Assembly: GCA_963768885.1 (NCBI GenBank)
Contig: CAVYJN010000008.1
Span: 307,471 to 371,470, forward strand
Source of the DNA: DASRIA01 sp963768885
GTDB taxonomy: Bacteria; Actinomycetota; Thermoleophilia; Solirubrobacterales; JBBDJG01
Direction: 5' to 3'
DNA length: 64,000 nt
The translations under genes were made by a program, and so were the position numbers. The notes under the pieces are model-generated. The model had not been told where the DNA came from. It saw nothing but the letters and a program-made list of their open reading frames with translations, and did no database searches. Of the stretch, positions 63,987 through 64,000 are shown one piece after another (within the stretch, counting starts at the first letter, position 1; every line of letters starts with the position of its first letter).

Positions 63987-64000
63987 TCTTCTTCGTCCGG
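63983..64000 (-). CDS. C-terminal end of an upstream gene (partial)
   Basis: The last bases of the window read, on the minus strand, GAC GAA GAA GAG TGA, with TGA overlapping the GTG start of the membrane protein (GTGA). Overlaps of this kind are common in this window, so a gene entering from the right is likely. Nothing can be said about its product. Confidence 0.35.
   Translation of the reverse strand, partial: PDEEE

Overview
The window comes from a high-GC (about 70%) Gram-positive-type actinobacterial chromosome. The complete 14-gene nuo operon, GTG/TTG starts, class III cyclase/AAA/TPR regulators, FkbM and DUF4333-type proteins and overall gene style suggest the class Thermoleophilia (Solirubrobacterales or a relative). 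That placement is inference from gene content; no rRNA is present.

Layout. 1-7.7 kb: the tail of a PD40-type secreted protein, tRNA-Ser(GCU), an HxlR regulator divergent from two overlapping HtrA-like proteases, a FemAB/GNAT-like transferase, two tandem small paralogs of unknown function, a DGPF(YCII)-ECF42 sigma factor pair, a VOC protein, a SnoaL-like protein and tRNA-Ser(UGA). 7.9-33.5 kb: an exopolysaccharide locus with Wzz/BY-kinase, two O-antigen ligase/polymerase-like proteins, a flippase, three GT4 and one GT2 glycosyltransferases, a D-glucuronyl C5-epimerase overlapping a polysaccharide deacetylase, two tandem secreted beta-helix proteins, a secreted glycosidase-like protein, an initiating sugar transferase and two ATP-grasp enzymes, one coupled to a putative 2OG-Fe(II) oxygenase. 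RraA-like and isocitrate dehydrogenase-like genes sit inside it. 33.9-36.8 kb: serS, a cytochrome c lipoprotein, a flavin reductase and a small membrane protein. 37.0-51.7 kb: nuoABCDEFGHIJKLMN, nearly all with start/stop overlaps, preceded by a palindrome overlapping a likely promoter. 51.7-64 kb: FkbM methyltransferase, a double-domain ThyX-like gene, acs, a PD40 protein, an ECF sigma factor with a small co-encoded protein, a cyclase/AAA/TPR regulator, a cyclodeaminase-like protein, two tandem pentapeptide microgenes, a DUF4333 lipoprotein and a membrane protein.

Two themes stand out. First, 62.46-62.80 kb holds two copies of a very short transcription unit: an ECF-type promoter signature (GGAAG, 17-nt spacer, [C/G]GTCT), a Shine-Dalgarno site, a five-codon ORF encoding MGYRK with a different stop codon in each copy, and an intrinsic terminator. 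This is the best candidate for an undescribed system. Second, at least 13 single-base frame breaks interrupt otherwise well conserved genes (including nuoF, nuoK and nuoN). Most are one-base insertions, and five lie at the same short context, CGGCGA on the + strand. I read these mainly as systematic sequence error, so the broken genes are reported as single CDS spans with the break position noted.
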